64,000 bases of DNA from Actinomycetota bacterium (GCA_016201065.1 JACQDL010000014.1:1-64000); one strand, 5' to 3'. Shown: positions 7,623 through 17,776, numbered from the stretch's first letter. Numbers and translations are program-made. Notes: generated from the letters alone by a model not told the origin.

Positions 7623-8671
7623 CGACCGATCTCCTCCAGGTAGACGGGAACGAACGAGCCCCCGATGCGCAGGCTCTCGGCGGCGGCCTCCAGCAGGGCG
7701 AGCACCCGCAGTCCCGACCTGCCGTCGGTGAACGGCGCCCGCGAATCCGTGATGGCGCCGGCGAACTCGGCCATCACACCGCGCAGCGCCTCGCCCTCCG
7801 GCAGCGCCGGGGCCACCATGTCACCGACCCGGTAGGACACCAGCGCCTGGGTGCGCACCTCGTCCCCGAGGTGCGCCGGGTCGGTCCGGTCCACCCCGCG
7901 GTCGTAGACCGCGAGCCGCTGGGCCGGGTTGAGGTCGTCCCACACCACGGTGCGCGACGACCCGCCGACGATCATGGTCCGGATCTTGGTCGGCGACAGC
8001 CAGTTGACGTGGGCGTGCGCCATCGCACCGTTGGACAGCGTCACCGACAGGTAGGCGACGCAGGTCTGGCCGGCGCCGATCGGGTCGGCGCCGTGCGCGG
8101 CGACCGCGACCGGGGTCACCCCGTCGGGCAGCACCGCGTCCAGGATGGACAGGTCGTGCGGCGCCAGGTCCCAGAGCACGTCGACGTCCGGCTGCACCAG
8201 CCCCAGGTTGATCCGGACCGAGTCGACGTACTGCAGTTCGCCCAGCTCCCCACCGCGGACCAGCTCCCGCAGCCGCTGCACGGCCGGGGTGTAGCAGTAG
8301 GTGTGGTCGAGCATCAGCACCCGCTGCCGCTCGGCCGCGACGGCCACCAGCTTCGCGCCGTCGGCGTAGGAGGCGGCCAGCGGCTTCTCCACCAGGACGT
8401 GCTTGCCGGCCTCCAGCGCGGCGGCCGCCACCTCGTAGTGGGTGGCCGCCGGGGTTGCCACCGCGACCGCGTGCACCTCGGGGTCGGCGAGCACCTCGGC
8501 CAGCGACGCCGTCGCCCGCACCGTGCTGTAGGCGCCGAGCACCCGGCGGGCCCGCCCCTCGTCCAGATCGCACAGGTACCGCAGCCGGAGCTGCGCGGTG
8601 GCCTGGGCGTTGCGGACCAGGTTCGGTCCCCAGTAGCCAGCTCCGATCACGGCGATGCCGATCGGTGTCAT
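7619..8671 (-). CDS. Gfo/Idh/MocA family sugar dehydrogenase, WbpB/WlbA-like
   Basis: A 350-aa NAD(P)-dependent oxidoreductase. The Rossmann motif is IAVIGAGYWGPNLVRN (residues about 5-20), a form common to WlbA/WbpB-type UDP-sugar 3-dehydrogenases. The family EKPLA motif follows near residue 95, and a later WDLAPHDLSI carries the conserved His. WbpB oxidises C3 of a UDP-N-acetylglucosaminuronic acid to give the keto substrate of WbpE. The ATG at 8671 is chosen over upstream GTG/ATG codons because GGGGGGACGGAG precedes it. It is the first gene of the tightly coupled eight-gene set. No WbpA-type 6-dehydrogenase is in the window. Confidence 0.82.
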   Translation of the reverse strand: MTPIGIAVIGAGYWGPNLVRNAQATAQLRLRYLCDLDEGRARRVLGAYSTVRATASLAEVLADPEVHAVAVATPAATHYEVAAAALEAGKHVLVEKPLAASYADGAKLVAVAAERQRVLMLDHTYCYTPAVQRLRELVRGGELGELQYVDSVRINLGLVQPDVDVLWDLAPHDLSILDAVLPDGVTPVAVAAHGADPIGAGQTCVAYLSVTLSNGAMAHAHVNWLSPTKIRTMIVGGSSRTVVWDDLNPAQRLAVYDRGVDRTDPAHLGDEVRTQALVSYRVGDMVAPALPEGEALRGVMAEFAGAITDSRAPFTDGRSGLRVLALLEAAAESLRIGGSFVPVYLEEIGR

Positions 8672-8720
8672 CTCCGTCCCCCCGGGCGCCGTCGCGCCCA
8701 ATCTCCGCAATCCTCCCCTG

Positions 8721-8743
8721 GCCGACCCCGGTCCGGGGCCGGC
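8721..8743 (-). terminator. GC-rich hairpin in operon spacer
   Basis: An imperfect inverted repeat, with 11-nt arms having one mismatch, lies in the 208-bp spacer between the 8880-13106 gene and the dehydrogenase gene at 8671. There is no clear U-tract. It could be an attenuator or terminator separating the secreted protein from the sugar genes, or could protect the upstream mRNA 3' end. Confidence 0.35.
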
Positions 8744-8879
8744 TGCCGAGCCATCGCCCGATCGGGCCAGCCGGCCGAGCGCTCCCGGATCGCGCCGTAC
8801 CTATCGACCGGCGCGATCACTTCCTCAGGGCTGTCCTGGTCGGTGCTCTTGTGGTCGGCCGGCCGTGCCGTCGGATGGT

Positions 8880-11800
8880 TCAGGCTTCCTGCTCCCCGTC
8901 CCCCAGCTCGCCGTCCCGCGGGCCACGGCGCCGGGGCCGGCGCGGGCTGGCCTGGGGCTGGCTGCTGCCGGACGGCGTGACCGCCTGCGGCAGGATCGGC
9001 TGCAGGACCGTGCCGCTCCCGCCGTTCTGCGGTGCCAGCGTCGGCGACGTCGGGGACGAGGCCGGGACCGGAGCGGCGGCCGGAGCCGGCGCGACGATCA
9101 CGTCGACCCAGTAGTTCGCGCCCCGGTAGGTCCGGTCCGGGAACGCCGTGCCCAGGCCGTAGACACCGTTCGGGGTCCCGGCCCCGGTGGCCGGGGCGTG
9201 CAGCGGAACGCTGGTCGCCTCACCCCGCTCGAAGTACTGCGAGTCCGCGGCGTAGCCGCCGGCGGTGACGGTGTAGGACGCGACGTACGGGGTGTTCGCG
9301 GCGATGCTCACCGGGCTGGCGAACATCAGCGTCTGCCACCCGGTGGCCGTCTCCCCGGCGAACGTGCCGGTGGCCAGGAGCTGGCCGTTGGCCGTCCACA
9401 GCGACCCGGTGTGGGTGCCGAGGTTGTTCGGACCCTTGTAGAACCGCACCCCGTTCACGACGCCCGTCACGTCCGAGGTGAACCGGACCCCGAGCTGGTA
9501 GGCGCCGGTGTCCGAGCTGGACTGCACGGTCGGGACGGTCGCCGCCGAGAAGATGCCGCACGGGCAGGTCTGGCTGGTCGTGGTGGTGAACGACCAGGTG
9601 ACCGGCGCGGTCATCAGGTTCCCGCTGGCGTCGGCGGCCGACACGCTCGCGGTGTAGGTCTCCCCCGCCGCCAGCGGCGCGACCGGTGTCATGGTCGCCG
9701 TGTTGGTCGCCGAGTCGTAGCTGACGGTCGAGGAGATCTTCGCGCCGCCGCCGTCGGCCAGGGTGAACTGCACCGTCGCCGGGTCGAGGGGCTCGTTGAA
9801 CGTCGCGGTCACCGACGGGGTGAGCGGCACGCCGGAGGTGCCGGCGGCCGGCCCGCTCCCGGTCACCGACGGCGGTGTGTTGTCGCCGGTCAGCGAGTTG
9901 GTCCACAGCACGTCGACCCAGTAGTTGGCCGCGTTGTAGGAGGAGCTGGGGAACCCGCCCGCGCCGTACCGGTACACGCCGTTGCCACCCACCGCGCCGT
10001 CGGCCGGCGCGTGCAGCGCCTGGTAGTCGGCGCTGGTGCCGCCGAAGTACCCCGGTGTGGAGGAGTAGTAGCCGGCGGTGGTGTGGTAGCTGACCACGTA
10101 GGTCGTGTTCGCGCTGACCTTGACCGGCGCGGTGAAGGTCAGGGTCTGCCACCCGGACCCGGTCTCACCGGTGAAGGTGCCGGTGGCGAGCTGGCTGCCG
10201 GTCGCGCTCCACAGCGAGCCGGTGTGCGGGCCGGTGTTGCTGGTGCCCTTGTAGAAGCGCACCCCCGTCACGTAGCCGTTCACGTCGAACCGCACCTTGG
10301 TGCCCAGCTCGATCGCGCTGGGGTCGTTGGTGCTGGGGTTGACCGGCTGCACGAAGTCGTCCCAGATCGTGCACGGGCAGCTCGCCGGCCGCGGCGTGCC
10401 GGTGGTGAAGCTCCAGCTGTACGCCGCCGGCATCTGGTTGCCGGCCAGGTCGGTCGCCCGCACGGTGGCGGTGTAGCCGGTCCCGCCGGCCAGCGTCGCG
10501 CCGGGGGTGAAGGTGGCCGTGGTGCCCGCCGCGTTCAACGCGACCGAGCCGGACACGGTGCCGGTGCTGGAGCCCACGCCGAACTGCAGCGCGCCGCTGG
10601 TCACCGGCTCGTTGAAGGTCACCGACACCGGCCCGGTCAGCGACACGCCACCGGCGTTGGCGGCCGGTGCCACCGAGGCCACCTGCGGCGGCTGGGTGTC
10701 CGGCGGGGCGGCGGTGGCGAAGACCACGTCCACCCAGTAGTTCGCGCTGTTGTAGGTGTCGGTCGGGAAGCCCGAGGCGCCCGCCCGGTAGACCCCGTTG
10801 GGGCCGTCGGTGCCGTTGGCCAGCGCGGTCAGCGGCTGGTTGGCGAAGCCGGTGCTCGCGAAGTAGCCGCCGTCGGCGGCGTAGTGGCCGGTGCTGGTGT
10901 GGTAGGAGGCGACGTAGGTGGTGCCGGCCGTGACCGGCACGGCCTGGCCGAGCGCCAGGGTCTGCCACCCGGCGGCGGTCTCACCGCTGAACGTACCGGT
11001 GGACAGGAGCTTCCCGGCGGTCGTCCACAGCGACCCGGTGTGGGTGCCGGTGTTGCCGGTGCCCTTGTAGAACCTCACCCCGGTGATCCAGCCGTCCTGC
11101 TGGGACCGGAACTTCACGCCCAGCTCCAGCGCCGAGGTGTCGTTGGCGCTGGTGGTACCCGGCACGGTGCTGCTCGGCCAGATGCTGCACGGGCAGCTCC
11201 GTGCGCTGACGCTGATCGACGTCGTGGTCGGGGCGGACAGGTTCGCGCTGTCGTCGACGGCGCGCGCCGCCACGGTCAGGGCACCCGCGGCGGTCGGCGT
11301 GAACACGTAGCTCCACGCCGAGCTGCCCGCCTGCCAGGTGGCCGGGTGCCAGCTGCTGCCGCCGTCGACGGAGACCTCCACACCGGCGACCTTCCCGCCG
11401 GTGTCCGCGACGGTGCCGGTCAACGTCACCGAGGTGCTCACCGCCGGGCTGGCCGGGGTGTCGATGGTCACCGCCGGTGCCACGGTGTCGGTGCTGGCCG
11501 TGGCCGCCACAAGGCCGGCCTGCAGGGTGGCCGGCTGCACGCCCATGTCGGCGAACACGTTGACGGTGGCCTGCCGGATCCGCACGTCGACGGTCGAGGT
11601 GCCGGTGCTGAAGGCGTGGTTGTCGTCCAGCCCCCAGGCCCACTGCACGGTGCCAGCGGAGAACACCAGGGCGTTGCTGGCCCGGTCGCGGTAGAGCGTC
11701 AGGGCGTGCGTGACGGTGCCCGAGCCGTACTGGTCGCCGTAGTTCTGCAGCACGTAGGTGCCGTTGATGTCCACCGTGGTCCGCGACATCTGGGCGACCC

Positions 11801-13106
11801 CGGCCGGCTGGAATCCGTTGTCGACGGCCGCGTCCCACTCGTAGCCGAGGGTGCCGGCCGCGAAGGAGTAGGTGCTGCCGGCCGCCGCGCCCGCCAGCGG
11901 CGTGTTCCGCCACAACCGCATCGCGCCGTACGCCGCGGGCACCTGGAGGGCGTCGCTGCGGTACCCGTTGACCAGGAACTCCTGGCCGAGCAGGCCGTTC
12001 TCCGGCCGGCCGCCGTCAGACGGTGGGCTGAAGCGGGGGTCCCGCCAGGTGCCGGTCCACTCCGGGCTCGGGTCGATCTTCGCGCCCCACTTGGTCTCCT
12101 TGTAGCAGACCAGGGTGCGGTTGGCGGTCGCCGAGGAGTCGATGCTCGGCTCCCAGCGGGTCTTCCAGAACACCTCGTTGCCGGCGAAGAAGGCGAGGTT
12201 GACGCCGGCCGACCGGGCCGCCTCGACGTTGCCCCGCTGCGCACCGGACCAGTACTCGTCGTGCCCGACGGAGACGAAGGCCCGGTGGTTCCTCAGCAGC
12301 GCGCCGTAGCGGTCGGTGTCCAGGCCGGAGCCGTAGCTGAGGTCGTAGCCGTTGCTCTCCAGGAACCGGATCATCGGGTACTCGGCGTTGAACGGCATGT
12401 TCTCGTCGCCGCTGCCGGACAGCGGCCGGTTGTAGCTGACCTTCCACGCCGATCCGGCCGGGCCGGGGCCGGTGCCGGAGTACATGCTCGTCCCGCCGAA
12501 GTTGTTGTACGCCTGCCAGGTGCTGTCCGACGCTTGCAGGTACAGGTCGGAGTGGCTGCTGTCGTCGCGGACCACGAAGAAGATCTCGTTCTCGCCGCCG
12601 GTGTCGTTGCGGTGCGGCACCGCGTAGTAGAGGCCGGAGACCGCGGTGGTCGGGACCGCCCAGCTCGCCGAGACCGCCCAGCTGCCGCAGTCGTACAGGC
12701 CGGTGGCGTCGGTCCGGCACGCCGGCTGGCTCTGCGGGAGCGACGCCGAGGGGTTCACCGTGGCGATCTTCCGGGCCCCGTCGCCGCCGTACCAGCCGAG
12801 CCGGTAGATGTCGATCCGGTACGACGCGGCATTGGTGTCGATCTTGAAGTCGACGCTGCCGCCGAGGTTGACGCTGATGTCCGACGGGTAGCCGACGATG
12901 CTGCCGTCACCGCCCGAGACCCGCCACTGCGACTCGGGGACACCAGGCTTGCTGTTCTCGCAGGCGACCTTGTTGGTCACCGGCGCGCCACAGGGGTCGG
13001 CCGCGTACGCCACGCCGGCCGGCAGGACCACACCGGCGGCGACGGTCAGTGCCGCCGCCGACAAGGAGGTCAGCCGGGCGAGGAAACGGGAGCGGGAGCG
13101 GGTCAT
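8880..13106 (-). CDS. secreted N,N-dimethylformamidase-like protein with three DUF4082 modules
   Basis: A 1408-aa exported protein. A signal peptide (RSRSRFLARL, hydrophobic stretch, cut near AYA-AD at about 35) leads into a region resembling the C-terminal domain of the N,N-dimethylformamidase large subunit (about 40-530). Marker segments there are DIYRLGWYGGDGARK and SVGHDEYWSGAQR. Then come alternating Ig-like domains (about 540-633, 790-900, 1060-1175) and DUF4082 modules (about 635-785, 907-1055, 1179-1330). Each DUF4082 starts with a CPC motif and contains GVRFYKG and HTGSLW. The tail is Pro/Arg-rich. GAGGAGG precedes the ATG. Its position inside the glycan operon suggests action on, or binding to, the exported polymer. 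The substrate is unknown, and the amidase activity should not be assumed. Confidence 0.8.
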   Translation of the reverse strand: MTRSRSRFLARLTSLSAAALTVAAGVVLPAGVAYAADPCGAPVTNKVACENSKPGVPESQWRVSGGDGSIVGYPSDISVNLGGSVDFKIDTNAASYRIDIYRLGWYGGDGARKIATVNPSASLPQSQPACRTDATGLYDCGSWAVSASWAVPTTAVSGLYYAVPHRNDTGGENEIFFVVRDDSSHSDLYLQASDSTWQAYNNFGGTSMYSGTGPGPAGSAWKVSYNRPLSGSGDENMPFNAEYPMIRFLESNGYDLSYGSGLDTDRYGALLRNHRAFVSVGHDEYWSGAQRGNVEAARSAGVNLAFFAGNEVFWKTRWEPSIDSSATANRTLVCYKETKWGAKIDPSPEWTGTWRDPRFSPPSDGGRPENGLLGQEFLVNGYRSDALQVPAAYGAMRLWRNTPLAGAAAGSTYSFAAGTLGYEWDAAVDNGFQPAGVAQMSRTTVDINGTYVLQNYGDQYGSGTVTHALTLYRDRASNALVFSAGTVQWAWGLDDNHAFSTGTSTVDVRIRQATVNVFADMGVQPATLQAGLVAATASTDTVAPAVTIDTPASPAVSTSVTLTGTVADTGGKVAGVEVSVDGGSSWHPATWQAGSSAWSYVFTPTAAGALTVAARAVDDSANLSAPTTTSISVSARSCPCSIWPSSTVPGTTSANDTSALELGVKFRSQQDGWITGVRFYKGTGNTGTHTGSLWTTAGKLLSTGTFSGETAAGWQTLALGQAVPVTAGTTYVASYHTSTGHYAADGGYFASTGFANQPLTALANGTDGPNGVYRAGASGFPTDTYNSANYWVDVVFATAAPPDTQPPQVASVAPAANAGGVSLTGPVSVTFNEPVTSGALQFGVGSSTGTVSGSVALNAAGTTATFTPGATLAGGTGYTATVRATDLAGNQMPAAYSWSFTTGTPRPASCPCTIWDDFVQPVNPSTNDPSAIELGTKVRFDVNGYVTGVRFYKGTSNTGPHTGSLWSATGSQLATGTFTGETGSGWQTLTFTAPVKVSANTTYVVSYHTTAGYYSSTPGYFGGTSADYQALHAPADGAVGGNGVYRYGAGGFPSSSYNAANYWVDVLWTNSLTGDNTPPSVTGSGPAAGTSGVPLTPSVTATFNEPLDPATVQFTLADGGGAKISSTVSYDSATNTATMTPVAPLAAGETYTASVSAADASGNLMTAPVTWSFTTTTSQTCPCGIFSAATVPTVQSSSDTGAYQLGVRFTSDVTGVVNGVRFYKGPNNLGTHTGSLWTANGQLLATGTFAGETATGWQTLMFASPVSIAANTPYVASYTVTAGGYAADSQYFERGEATSVPLHAPATGAGTPNGVYGLGTAFPDRTYRGANYWVDVIVAPAPAAAPVPASSPTSPTLAPQNGGSGTVLQPILPQAVTPSGSSQPQASPRRPRRRGPRDGELGDGEQEA

Positions 13107-13123
13107 TGCTGCCTCCTCGGCGC

Positions 13124-14614
13124 TCAGTACGCGCCAGCGCCTCTGGTGACGGCGAAGACCGTCTTCCAGAGGATCATCAGGTCATAGGTCAGGGACCAGT
13201 TCTCGACGTAGCGCAGGTCCAGCAGGACCGACTCGTCCCAGGTGAGGTCGCTGCGGCCGCTGATCTGCCACAGCCCGGTGACACCGGGCTTCACGAGCAG
13301 CCGGCGCCGCACGTCGTCGCCGTAGTGCGCGACTTCCTCCGGTAGTGGCGGCCGGGGCCCGACCAGCGACATGCTGCCGCCGAGAACGTTGAGCAGCTGG
13401 GGGAGCTCGTCGAGGGAGTACTTGCGCAGGAAGCGCCCGAACGGCGTGATCCGCGGATCATCCTTGATCTTGAACAGCAGCCCGTCGGCACGCTCGTTGT
13501 GCGCCGTGAGGTCGGCCCGCCGGGACTCCGCGTCCGCCACCATCGTGCGGAACTTGACCATGGTGAACTCGTTGCCGTCCTTGCCGATCCGCACCTGCCG
13601 GAACAACGCCGGCCCCGGGCTGGTCAGCCGCACCGCGATCCCGATGCCGAGCAGCACCGGCGCGAGCGCCAGCACCAGGAAGGCCGCGGCGGTCCGGTCG
13701 ACCGCACCCTTGATCACGCGGCGGGCACCGGAGAACTCCGGCTCCTCCACGTGCACCAGGGGCAGCCCGGACACCGGCCGGATGTGCAGCCGCGGCCCGG
13801 CGACCTCCATCAGACCGGGCGCGACCACCAGCTCGATGGCGGTGCCCTCCAGGTCCCAGGCGAGCCGGCGGAGGCGGGCTCCGGACATCTCCGGGCACGA
13901 GGTCACCGCGACGGTGTCCACGGAGGCCGCCCGGGCGACCCGCCCGGCATCGTCGACGGAGCCCAGCACCGGCACGCCGACGCGCTCCAGCATCCGCCCG
14001 TCGGTGTCCGGCGGCAGGCATGCGCCGACGACCCGCATGCCGGCGTACGGCTCCCGGCGGAGCTGGGTCACCAGGTCGAGCACCGAGTACGCGCCGCCGA
14101 CGGCGACCACGTCGAGCAGGAACCGGCCGTGCCGGCGGAGCCTGTGGACCCGCCGCCGTGCCGCGTACCGGCCGACCAGGCTGAGCGCCGCAGCCATCGG
14201 CAACGCCAGCACGACGTACCCGCGGGCCACCTCGGCCTTGCTGGCGTAGGAGGTGAACGCGACGGCGGCGGTGAGCCCGACGAAGGCCCGGAACACGCGC
14301 TGGAACTCCTCCGAACCGAGACCGAGGAACCGCCCCTCATAGGCCCGGGCGAGCGCCACCGCACCGACCCACAGCATCGGCAGCAGCGCGCTGAACCACC
14401 GGTAGGTCGAGGTCCCGACGGGCGTCACGCCCACGGCGAGCGGCCCGGTGGAGAACCGCACCAGGTAGGCGGCCACCGCGGCGACCGAACCGGCCAGCGC
14501 GTCGAGCAGGACCAGCAGGACGCTGTACTGGGCGGTCCAGCGGCGACTGGAGCCGCCCGACCGCGCCAACAACATGCTTCGGCTGCCCGATCGAATGATC
14601 GTGGCAACGCTCAT
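13124..14614 (-). CDS. polyprenyl-phosphate sugar-1-phosphate transferase (WcaJ/CpsE type)
   Basis: A 496-aa membrane enzyme that starts lipid-linked glycan synthesis by moving a sugar-1-phosphate from a nucleotide sugar to undecaprenyl phosphate. Several N-terminal membrane segments (about residues 22-150) precede a soluble Rossmann-like region (about 160-300). The C-terminal catalytic domain (about 305-496) shows KGAVDRTAAAFLV, the Mg-site motif KFRTM, RKYSLDELPQLLNVL, SLVGPRPPLPEEV and KPGVTGLWQISGRS. The ATG at 14614 follows a GGGGGG tract; in-frame starts further upstream have no clear ribosome site. It is the likely first gene of the glycan cluster. Substrate specificity is not visible. 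Confidence 0.88.
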   Translation of the reverse strand: MSVATIIRSGSRSMLLARSGGSSRRWTAQYSVLLVLLDALAGSVAAVAAYLVRFSTGPLAVGVTPVGTSTYRWFSALLPMLWVGAVALARAYEGRFLGLGSEEFQRVFRAFVGLTAAVAFTSYASKAEVARGYVVLALPMAAALSLVGRYAARRRVHRLRRHGRFLLDVVAVGGAYSVLDLVTQLRREPYAGMRVVGACLPPDTDGRMLERVGVPVLGSVDDAGRVARAASVDTVAVTSCPEMSGARLRRLAWDLEGTAIELVVAPGLMEVAGPRLHIRPVSGLPLVHVEEPEFSGARRVIKGAVDRTAAAFLVLALAPVLLGIGIAVRLTSPGPALFRQVRIGKDGNEFTMVKFRTMVADAESRRADLTAHNERADGLLFKIKDDPRITPFGRFLRKYSLDELPQLLNVLGGSMSLVGPRPPLPEEVAHYGDDVRRRLLVKPGVTGLWQISGRSDLTWDESVLLDLRYVENWSLTYDLMILWKTVFAVTRGAGAY

Positions 14615-14978
14615 AACGTGCCCCCCAAGATCCGGTACGCCGCCCCCCGGCGCCGGGAAGTCGTGCGGCTCTCCCTGCGGACCATGCCCCGGGTGGGGCC
14701 CGTCCGCCGGGCGAACCGTCGACGCAGGAACCATACCGGCTTCTGTCACGCTCGGTGAATGAATTCGGAGAACTACTCATGAAATACCTCCCACAACTCG
14801 GCGTCACCACCACTTTGATAACTCTCCGTAGTGCATGGGCCGGTCATTTTCGCCCGTATTAGTGAGTTCCGCGCTGCTTGCCGTTACGTTGCAGATATGT
14901 CAGAGCGGAATGTCGCTCATATCCGCGCCACCCGCCCGTGGCGCAGCCCGCGAACCCGCGGTCAGGGAGGATGAGCGG
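14615..14978. other. divergent intergenic region between glycan cluster and ppc
   Basis: A 364-bp gap between divergent genes. The section from about 14755 to 14905 is clearly AT-richer than its surroundings and probably holds the promoters in both directions, but I cannot assign -10/-35 boxes with confidence. A minus-strand ATG at 14780 has a good GGGAGG in front, but the frame that follows does not look coding. Confidence 0.4.
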
Positions 14979-17735
14979 GTGACGATCCCAGTGGACCGGT
15001 ACGCCGCCGGAACGAAGGACGACGAGGACGCACTCCTGCGGGCCGACGTGCGGCGGGTCGGCACGCTGCTCGGCGAGTCGCTGGTCCGGCAGGAGGGGCA
15101 GCTGCTGCTGGACCAGGTCGAGCGGGTCCGCGCCCTGACCAAGCTGGCCCAGGCCGGTGACCAGGCCGCCCTCGCCGAGCTGCGGGAGCTGCTGGGCGGC
15201 GCGCCGCTGCCCACCGCGATCCACCTGGTGCGGGCGTTCTCGGCGTACTTCCACCTGGCGAACATCGCCGAGCAGGTCGACCGGGTGCGCCGGCTGCGCG
15301 ACCGGCCCGCCGAGCAGGGCTGGCTGGCCAGCGCGATCCGGGACATCGCCGCGGCGGTCGGCCCGGACGGGTTGGCACTGGCGGTGGGTCAGCTCGCGGT
15401 CCGGCCGGTCTTCACCGCCCACCCCACCGAGGCGAGCCGCCGGTCGATCCTCAACAAGCTGCGCATCGTCGGCGACCTGCTCGCCACGCCGACCCCGGCG
15501 GACGGGCCGGCCAGGCAGCGTGCCGACCGCCGGCTGGCCGAGGTCATCGATCTGATGTGGCAGACCGACGAGCTCCGGCTGGACCGTCCGTCGCCGGTCG
15601 ACGAGGCCCGCAACGCGGCGTACTACCTGGACAGCCTGTTCAGCGACACCGTGCCCGACCTGCTCGACGATCTGGTGGCCGAGCTGCACCGGCACGGCGC
15701 CGACATCCCCCTCGACCACCGGCCGCTGACGTTCGGCACCTGGATCGGCGGCGACCGGGACGGCAACCCCAACGTGACCCCGGAGGTCACCTGCCAGGTC
15801 CTCCAGCTCCAGCACGGCCATGCGATCCGGACCCTGATCCGCATGGTCGACTCGCTGATCGAGGAGCTGTCCAGCTCCTCGCGCATCGTGGGGGTCAGCG
15901 AGGTCCTGGAAGCCAGCCTGACCACCGACCTCGCCGCGCTTCCGGAGCTCGACCCGCGGTTTCGCCGGCTGAACGCCCGCGAGCCGTACCGGCTCAAGGC
16001 GACCTGCATCCGGCTGAAGCTGCTCAACACCGCCGCCCGGATCACACACGGTTCCGCGCACACCCCTGGCCGGGACTACCTCGGCAGCGCCGAGCTGCTC
16101 GCCGACCTCCGGCTGGTCCGGGAGTCCCTGCGCGCGCACCACGGTCAGCTCATCGCGGACGGTCTGCTCACCCGGACCGAACGCGCGGTCGCCGCCTTCG
16201 GGCTGCATCTGGCCGCGATGGACATCCGGGAGCACGCCGACCGGCACCACCACGCGGTGGGGCAGCTCATCGACCGGCTGGCCGAGCTCGGCCGCCCCTA
16301 CGCCGAGCTGGACCGGTCCAGCCGCCGGGCCGTGCTGGCACGGGAGCTGGCCAGCCGCCGGCCGTTGGGCGGGACCGCGCTGCTGGACGAGCATGCCGCC
16401 AGCACGATGGCGGTGTTCCACACGATGCGGGAGGCACTGGACCGCTTCGGTCCGGACCTCACCGAGAGCTACATCGTGTCGATGACCCGCGGCGCCGACG
16501 ACGTGTTCGCCGCCGTGGTGCTGGCCCGTGAGGCCGGCCTGGTCGACATCCACAGCGGGCTGGCCCGGATCGGCTTCGTGCCCTTGCTGGAGACGGTCGA
16601 GGAGCTCCGCCGGGCCGACGACGTGCTCACCGAGCTGCTCGACGACCCGTCCTACCGGGTGGTCGTCCGGCTCCGCGGCGGGGTGCAGGAGGTGATGCTC
16701 GGCTACTCCGACTCCAACAAGGAGGCGGGCATCACCACCTCACAGTGGGAGATCCACAAGGCCCAGCGCCGGCTGCGCGACGTGGCGGCCGGCCACGGGG
16801 TGCGGCTGCGCCTCTTCCACGGGCGGGGCGGGACCGCCGGCCGCGGTGGCGGCCCGACGTACGACGCCATCCTCGCCCAGCCCTACGGCACCCTGGACGG
16901 CGAGATCAAGGTGACCGAGCAGGGTGAGGTGATCTCGGACAAGTACACGCTGCCCGCGCTGGCCCGGGAGAACTTGGAGCTGACCCTCGCCGCGGTCCTG
17001 CGGGCCTCGGTCCTGCACCGGGTGTCCCGGCAGCCACTCAGCCAGCTCGCGGAGTGGGACGGCTGCATGGAGCTGGTCTCCGGGGCCGCGGCCACGGCGT
17101 ACCGCCGGCTGGTGGACAACCCCGACCTGCCGGCCTACTTCCTGCACTCCACGCCGGTGGAGCAGCTCGGCCAGCTCAACATCGGCTCCCGCCCCTCGCG
17201 CCGACCCGACGGCGACGCCGGACTCGCCGGGCTGCGCGCCATCCCGTGGGTCTTCGGCTGGACCCAGTCCCGCCAGATCGTGCCCGGCTGGTACGGCGTC
17301 GGCGCCGGCCTCGCCGCCGCCCGCGCGGCCGGGCTGGCTCCGGTGCTGGCGGACATGTACGACGACTGGCACTTCTTCCGGACGTTCATCTCCAACGTCG
17401 AGATGACCCTGGCCAAGACCGACCTGGGGATCGCCGCGCACTACGTCACGTCGCTGGTGCCGGCCCCGCTGCGCTACCTCTTCGACGACATCCGGGCCGA
17501 GCACCACCGGACGGTGGCCGAGGTGCTGGCGCTGAGCGGGGAGTCCACGCTGCTCGACTCCCAGCCGACCCTGCACCGCACCCTCGCCACCCGGGACGCC
17601 TACCTCGACCCGATCTCGTACCTCCAGGTGGCGCTGCTGGCCCGGTTGCGCTCCGGCGACGACGATCCGCTGCTGCGCCGCGCCCTGCTGCTCACCGTCA
17701 ACGGCGTCGCGGCTGGGCTGCGGAACACCGGCTGA
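14979..17735 (+). CDS. ppc: phosphoenolpyruvate carboxylase
   Basis: A 918-aa enzyme, of normal length, that carboxylates PEP to oxaloacetate to refill the TCA cycle. Visible motifs are [12 protein letters not shown] (catalytic His near residue 146), [27 protein letters not shown] (catalytic Lys near 580), [14 protein letters not shown] (mobile loop, about 610-625) and the effector/active-site Arg region GSRPSRR. The C terminus ends LRNTG as in the family. The GTG at 14979 is preferred because GGGAGG lies 8 nt upstream. Upstream in-frame ATG codons at 14835 and 14910 would add residues that do not resemble the family. It is transcribed divergently from the glycan operon. Confidence 0.95.
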   Translation: MTIPVDRYAAGTKDDEDALLRADVRRVGTLLGESLVRQEGQLLLDQVERVRALTKLAQAGDQAALAELRELLGGAPLPTAIHLVRAFSAYFHLANIAEQVDRVRRLRDRPAEQGWLASAIRDIAAAVGPDGLALAVGQLAVRPVFTAHPTEASRRSILNKLRIVGDLLATPTPADGPARQRADRRLAEVIDLMWQTDELRLDRPSPVDEARNAAYYLDSLFSDTVPDLLDDLVAELHRHGADIPLDHRPLTFGTWIGGDRDGNPNVTPEVTCQVLQLQHGHAIRTLIRMVDSLIEELSSSSRIVGVSEVLEASLTTDLAALPELDPRFRRLNAREPYRLKATCIRLKLLNTAARITHGSAHTPGRDYLGSAELLADLRLVRESLRAHHGQLIADGLLTRTERAVAAFGLHLAAMDIREHADRHHHAVGQLIDRLAELGRPYAELDRSSRRAVLARELASRRPLGGTALLDEHAASTMAVFHTMREALDRFGPDLTESYIVSMTRGADDVFAAVVLAREAGLVDIHSGLARIGFVPLLETVEELRRADDVLTELLDDPSYRVVVRLRGGVQEVMLGYSDSNKEAGITTSQWEIHKAQRRLRDVAAGHGVRLRLFHGRGGTAGRGGGPTYDAILAQPYGTLDGEIKVTEQGEVISDKYTLPALARENLELTLAAVLRASVLHRVSRQPLSQLAEWDGCMELVSGAAATAYRRLVDNPDLPAYFLHSTPVEQLGQLNIGSRPSRRPDGDAGLAGLRAIPWVFGWTQSRQIVPGWYGVGAGLAAARAAGLAPVLADMYDDWHFFRTFISNVEMTLAKTDLGIAAHYVTSLVPAPLRYLFDDIRAEHHRTVAEVLALSGESTLLDSQPTLHRTLATRDAYLDPISYLQVALLARLRSGDDDPLLRRALLLTVNGVAAGLRNTG

Positions 17736-17776
17736 GGTCCGCGTCCGCGCCGTGACCGGGCCGTGACCGGGCCCGC

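Noticed and set aside
8655..13187. A 1510-codon open frame on the plus strand opposite the DUF4082 gene
   Set aside because: It is Arg/Gly/His-rich with no domain or ribosome site, and mirrors the codon bias of the strong minus-strand gene; a typical antisense frame of high-GC DNA.
14700..14813. Minus-strand ATG at 14780 with a strong GGGAGG site, possible leader peptide
   Set aside because: The following frame is not coding-like, continues far into the transferase gene in the wrong frame, and no attenuator structure is evident.
14971..14982. Three-codon mini-frame ATG AGC GGG TGA overlapping the ppc GTG start
   Set aside because: The ribosome site touches its ATG directly, which is too close for initiation; the GTG spacing is normal.
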